NCBI RefSeq assembly: GCF_000716675.1
Contig: NZ_JNXT01000045.1
Span: 42,105 to 106,104 of the forward strand
Origin: Streptomyces alboflavus
GTDB taxonomy: Bacteria > Actinomycetota > Actinomycetes > Streptomycetales > Streptomycetaceae
Length of the DNA: 64,000 nt
Direction: 5' to 3'
In this document: positions 62,068 through 64,000 of the stretch, in pieces
Position numbering within the stretch: position 1 is the stretch's first letter
How the letters are laid out: the number at the start of each line of letters is the position of its first letter
Made by a program: the position numbers and the translations under genes
Notes under the pieces: model-generated
Databases searched by the model: none
Told to the model about the DNA's origin: nothing
Seen by the model: only the letters and a program-made list of their open reading frames with translations

Positions 62068-64000
62068 TCACTCCACGACCTGCTTGCCCTCCGGGCGGGC
62101 GCTGCACGAGGCGCGGAAGGCGCAGTGCGTGCAGTGCTGGCCCGTGACCGGGGTGAACCGCTCGTCGAGGACCTTGCCCGCCGCCGTGGCGAGGAGGTCG
62201 CCGACCCAGTCGCCGGACAGCGGCTCCTGGGCCTGGACCTTCGGCAGCGCGTCACCGCCGTCCTTCTTGGCCGCGCCCTGGCGCAGCTGGACCAGTTCCG
62301 CGCCGCCCACGTCGGGACGTACGCCTTCGAAGACGTCGTCCGCGGCGCCCTCGCGCACGGCGAGCTGGTAGACGGCCAGTTGGGGGTGGCGCTCGACGTC
62401 GGCTGCGCTCGGGGCCTGTTTGCCGGTCTTGAAGTCGACTACGTAGGCGCGGCCTTCGCCGTCGCGTTCGACGCGGTCCATGGAACCGCGTACGCGTACT
62501 TCGTAGGGGCCCGCTTCGAGCGTCACGTCGAAGTCGTGCTCACTGGCGACCGGGGTGCGGCCCGTGTGGGCGCCGCTGACGTGCCACTGGAGGAAGCGTT
62601 CGAGCGCCACGCGCGCGTGCTCCTTCTCCTGGTCCGACTTCCAGGGGGCGTCGAAGACGAGGGCGTCCCAGACGGATTCGAGGCGTTCCATGAGGACGTC
62701 GAGGTCGGCGGGCGTGCGCCCGGACGCGACCTCGTCGGCAAGGACGTGCACGACGTTGCCGAAGCCCTGGGCGGCCGTCGCGGGCGCGTCGGCCTTCACC
62801 TCGCGGCCCAGGAACCACTGCAGGGCGCAGGTGTTGGCGAGCTGGTCGAGCGCGCTCCCGGACAGCGCGACGGGCTTGTCGCGGTCCCGCAGGGGCACCG
62901 CGCTCGCCGTCGGCTCGAACATCCCCCACCAGCGGTGCGGGTGCGCGGACGGCACCAGGGGGCGCTCGTCGGCGTCGGTGAGCGCCGCGAGACGGGCCAG
63001 GCGCTGGGCGGCGGCCGCGCGCAGGGCGTCCGAGGCGTGCGGGTCGACGGTGGTGGCCCGCAGCTCCGCGACGAGCGCGGAGACCGAAAGGGGGCGGCGC
63101 GGGCGGCCGGTCACGTCCTTCGGTTCGACGCCGAGTTCGGTGAGGAAGCGGGAGGGCTGGTCACCGTCGTCGGCGGGCGCCTTGACGGCGGTGACGACGA
63201 GGCGCTCCCGCGCGCGCGTGGCGGCCACGTAGAACAGCCTGCGCTCTTCGGAGAGGAGCGCTCCCGGGGTCAGGGGCTCGGCGATGCCGTCGCGTCCGAT
63301 GCGGTCGGCCTCCAGGAGGGAGCCGCGGCGGCGCAGGTCTGGCCAGAGGCCTTCCTGGACGCCCGCGACCACCACGAGCCGCCACTCCAGGCCCTTGGAG
63401 CGGTGTGCCGTCATCAGGCGTACGGCGTCGGGGCGCGCCGAGCGGCGCGTCAGCGTGTCGGCGGCGATGTCCTGCGCCTCGATCTCGTCCAGGAAGTTCA
63501 GGGCGCCGCGCCCGCCGGTGCGCTCCTCGGCGCGGGCCGCGGTCGCGAACAGGGCGCACACCGCGTCGAGGTCGCGGTCGGCGTTGCGGCCCGCCGCGCC
63601 GCCGCGCCGCGCGGCGCGCTCCAGACGCCTCGGCCAGGGCGTGCCGTCCCACAGGTCCCACAGCGCCTGCTCGGCGGTGCCGCCGTCCGCCAGCCGCTTC
63701 CTGGCCCGGCTCAGGAGCTCGCCGAGCCGCTGGGCTCCCTTCGCGTACGAGGGGTCGTGCGCTATCAGCCGCTCCGGCTCGGCGAGGGCGCGGGCGAGGA
63801 GTTCGTCGGAGGGCGGCGGGACGTGGTTGCCCGCGGCCCGCTCCTCCTCGCGCAGGGCCCGGCCGAGGCGCCGCAGGTCCGCGGCGTCCATGGCCGCGAG
63901 GGGGGAGGTGAGCAGGGTGAGGGCGGTCTCGGTGTCGAGCCAGGCGGGGACGGTGGGCTCGGCTTCGCGGGAGGGGGGGGGGGACGGGGCGGTGGACTCC
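62068..64000 (-). CDS. adnA: AdnA-like helicase-nuclease subunit (5' part beyond window)
   Basis: Carboxy-terminal 643 residues of an SF1 helicase-nuclease; the N-terminal motor lies outside. Visible: motif V TAHRSKGLEWRLVVVAG, motif VI RRLFYVAATRARERLVV, and a PD-(D/E)XK core VDFKTGK. Four Cys typical of AddB-type nuclease Fe-S clusters are present: LANTCALQWF and the C-terminal CTHCAFRASC (C-x2-C-x5-C). It is upstream of the lipoprotein and adnB on the same strand, giving the order adnA-lipoprotein-adnB. An 11-base G run near the window edge codes for prolines in frame. Confidence 0.85.
   Translation of the reverse strand, partial: ESTAPSPPPSREAEPTVPAWLDTETALTLLTSPLAAMDAADLRRLGRALREEERAAGNHVPPPSDELLARALAEPERLIAHDPSYAKGAQRLGELLSRARKRLADGGTAEQALWDLWDGTPWPRRLERAARRGGAAGRNADRDLDAVCALFATAARAEERTGGRGALNFLDEIEAQDIAADTLTRRSARPDAVRLMTAHRSKGLEWRLVVVAGVQEGLWPDLRRRGSLLEADRIGRDGIAEPLTPGALLSEERRLFYVAATRARERLVVTAVKAPADDGDQPSRFLTELGVEPKDVTGRPRRPLSVSALVAELRATTVDPHASDALRAAAAQRLARLAALTDADERPLVPSAHPHRWWGMFEPTASAVPLRDRDKPVALSGSALDQLANTCALQWFLGREVKADAPATAAQGFGNVVHVLADEVASGRTPADLDVLMERLESVWDALVFDAPWKSDQEKEHARVALERFLQWHVSGAHTGRTPVASEHDFDVTLEAGPYEVRVRGSMDRVERDGEGRAYVVDFKTGKQAPSAADVERHPQLAVYQLAVREGAADDVFEGVRPDVGGAELVQLRQGAAKKDGGDALPKVQAQEPLSGDWVGDLLATAAGKVLDERFTPVTGQHCTHCAFRASCSARPEGKQVVE

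Overview
This window is chromosomal DNA of a Streptomyces species or a very close relative. The DNA is very GC-rich, codon third positions are strongly G/C biased, GTG starts are common, and many genes are immediately recognisable Streptomyces genes: dasA/dasR, the B12-riboswitch-controlled nrdAB, epi-isozizaene synthase with its CYP170-type P450, sigR/rsrA, catR/katA and wblC. From memory, the gene order largely follows the S. coelicolor core region around SCO5180-SCO5232, and parts (sigR-rsrA ... aroA-rsgA ... wblC-uvrD2-mycoredoxin-nudC-adnAB) are conserved even in mycobacteria. It is therefore core chromosome, not an island: I see no insertion sequence, prophage, integrase or CRISPR array. 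Both ends cut a gene (dasA on the left, an adnA-like helicase-nuclease on the right).

Layout. 1-2.3 kb: chitobiose-binding lipoprotein DasA, divergent from the GlcNAc regulator DasR, with DasR (dre) sites between. 2.4-6.8 kb: two transporter pairs, CstA with a YbdD-like small protein, and a DUF3311-like membrane protein with a sodium:solute symporter. 6.9-12.8 kb: a lipoprotein, then the class Ia ribonucleotide reductase nrdAB behind two NrdR boxes and a cobalamin riboswitch, and an AraC/DJ-1-type regulator. 12.9-15.4 kb: the two-gene albaflavenone-type sesquiterpene cluster. 15.8-20.4 kb: peptide deformylase, a TPR-type protein and two membrane HD/HD-GYP proteins. 20.6-24 kb: the thiol-oxidative stress pair sigR-rsrA with a conserved internal/upstream double start, a hydrolase, an SRAP (abasic-site crosslink) protein and an M50-type protease. 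24-29 kb: aroA-rsgA, an SMR exporter/TetR pair, hisN, CBS protein. 29.3-33.8 kb: katA/catR and two initiator tRNA genes flanking a Sel1/TPR protein. 33.9-42.6 kb: UPF0182 membrane protein, PPA1309-like protein, Lon-like PDZ protease, moaE, an SDR epimerase and a DUF2342-type metalloprotease. 42.6-50.4 kb: Nudix, a TerD-AIM24 / AIM24 / AIM24 operon, a YgjP-like metallopeptidase, a ThiF/E1-like protein, a UbiB-type kinase and a second Nudix. 50.5-52.3 kb: small genes and wblC (whiB7) with a 0.6-kb leader. 52.3-64 kb: uvrD2, mycoredoxin, nudC, M20 peptidase, adnB, a lipoprotein and adnA.

Themes. Much of the window concerns redox, antibiotic and DNA-damage stress. SigR has its own GGGAAT-N18-GTT promoter and an exact match to the same promoter lies in front of the mycoredoxin gene 33 kb away. 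CatR has a perfect operator beside katA. WblC has an A-tract/-35/-10 autoregulatory promoter, an upstream ORF and an intrinsic terminator that together look like a ribosome-mediated attenuator. The DNA repair genes uvrD2, adnA, adnB and the SRAP gene sit in the same region. The least explained parts are the TerD-AIM24 operon, the ThiF-like/UbiB/Nudix cluster, the pair of initiator tRNA genes that differ only at base 1 of the acceptor stem, and a possible hairpin regulator in front of the SugE/Gdx-type exporter.
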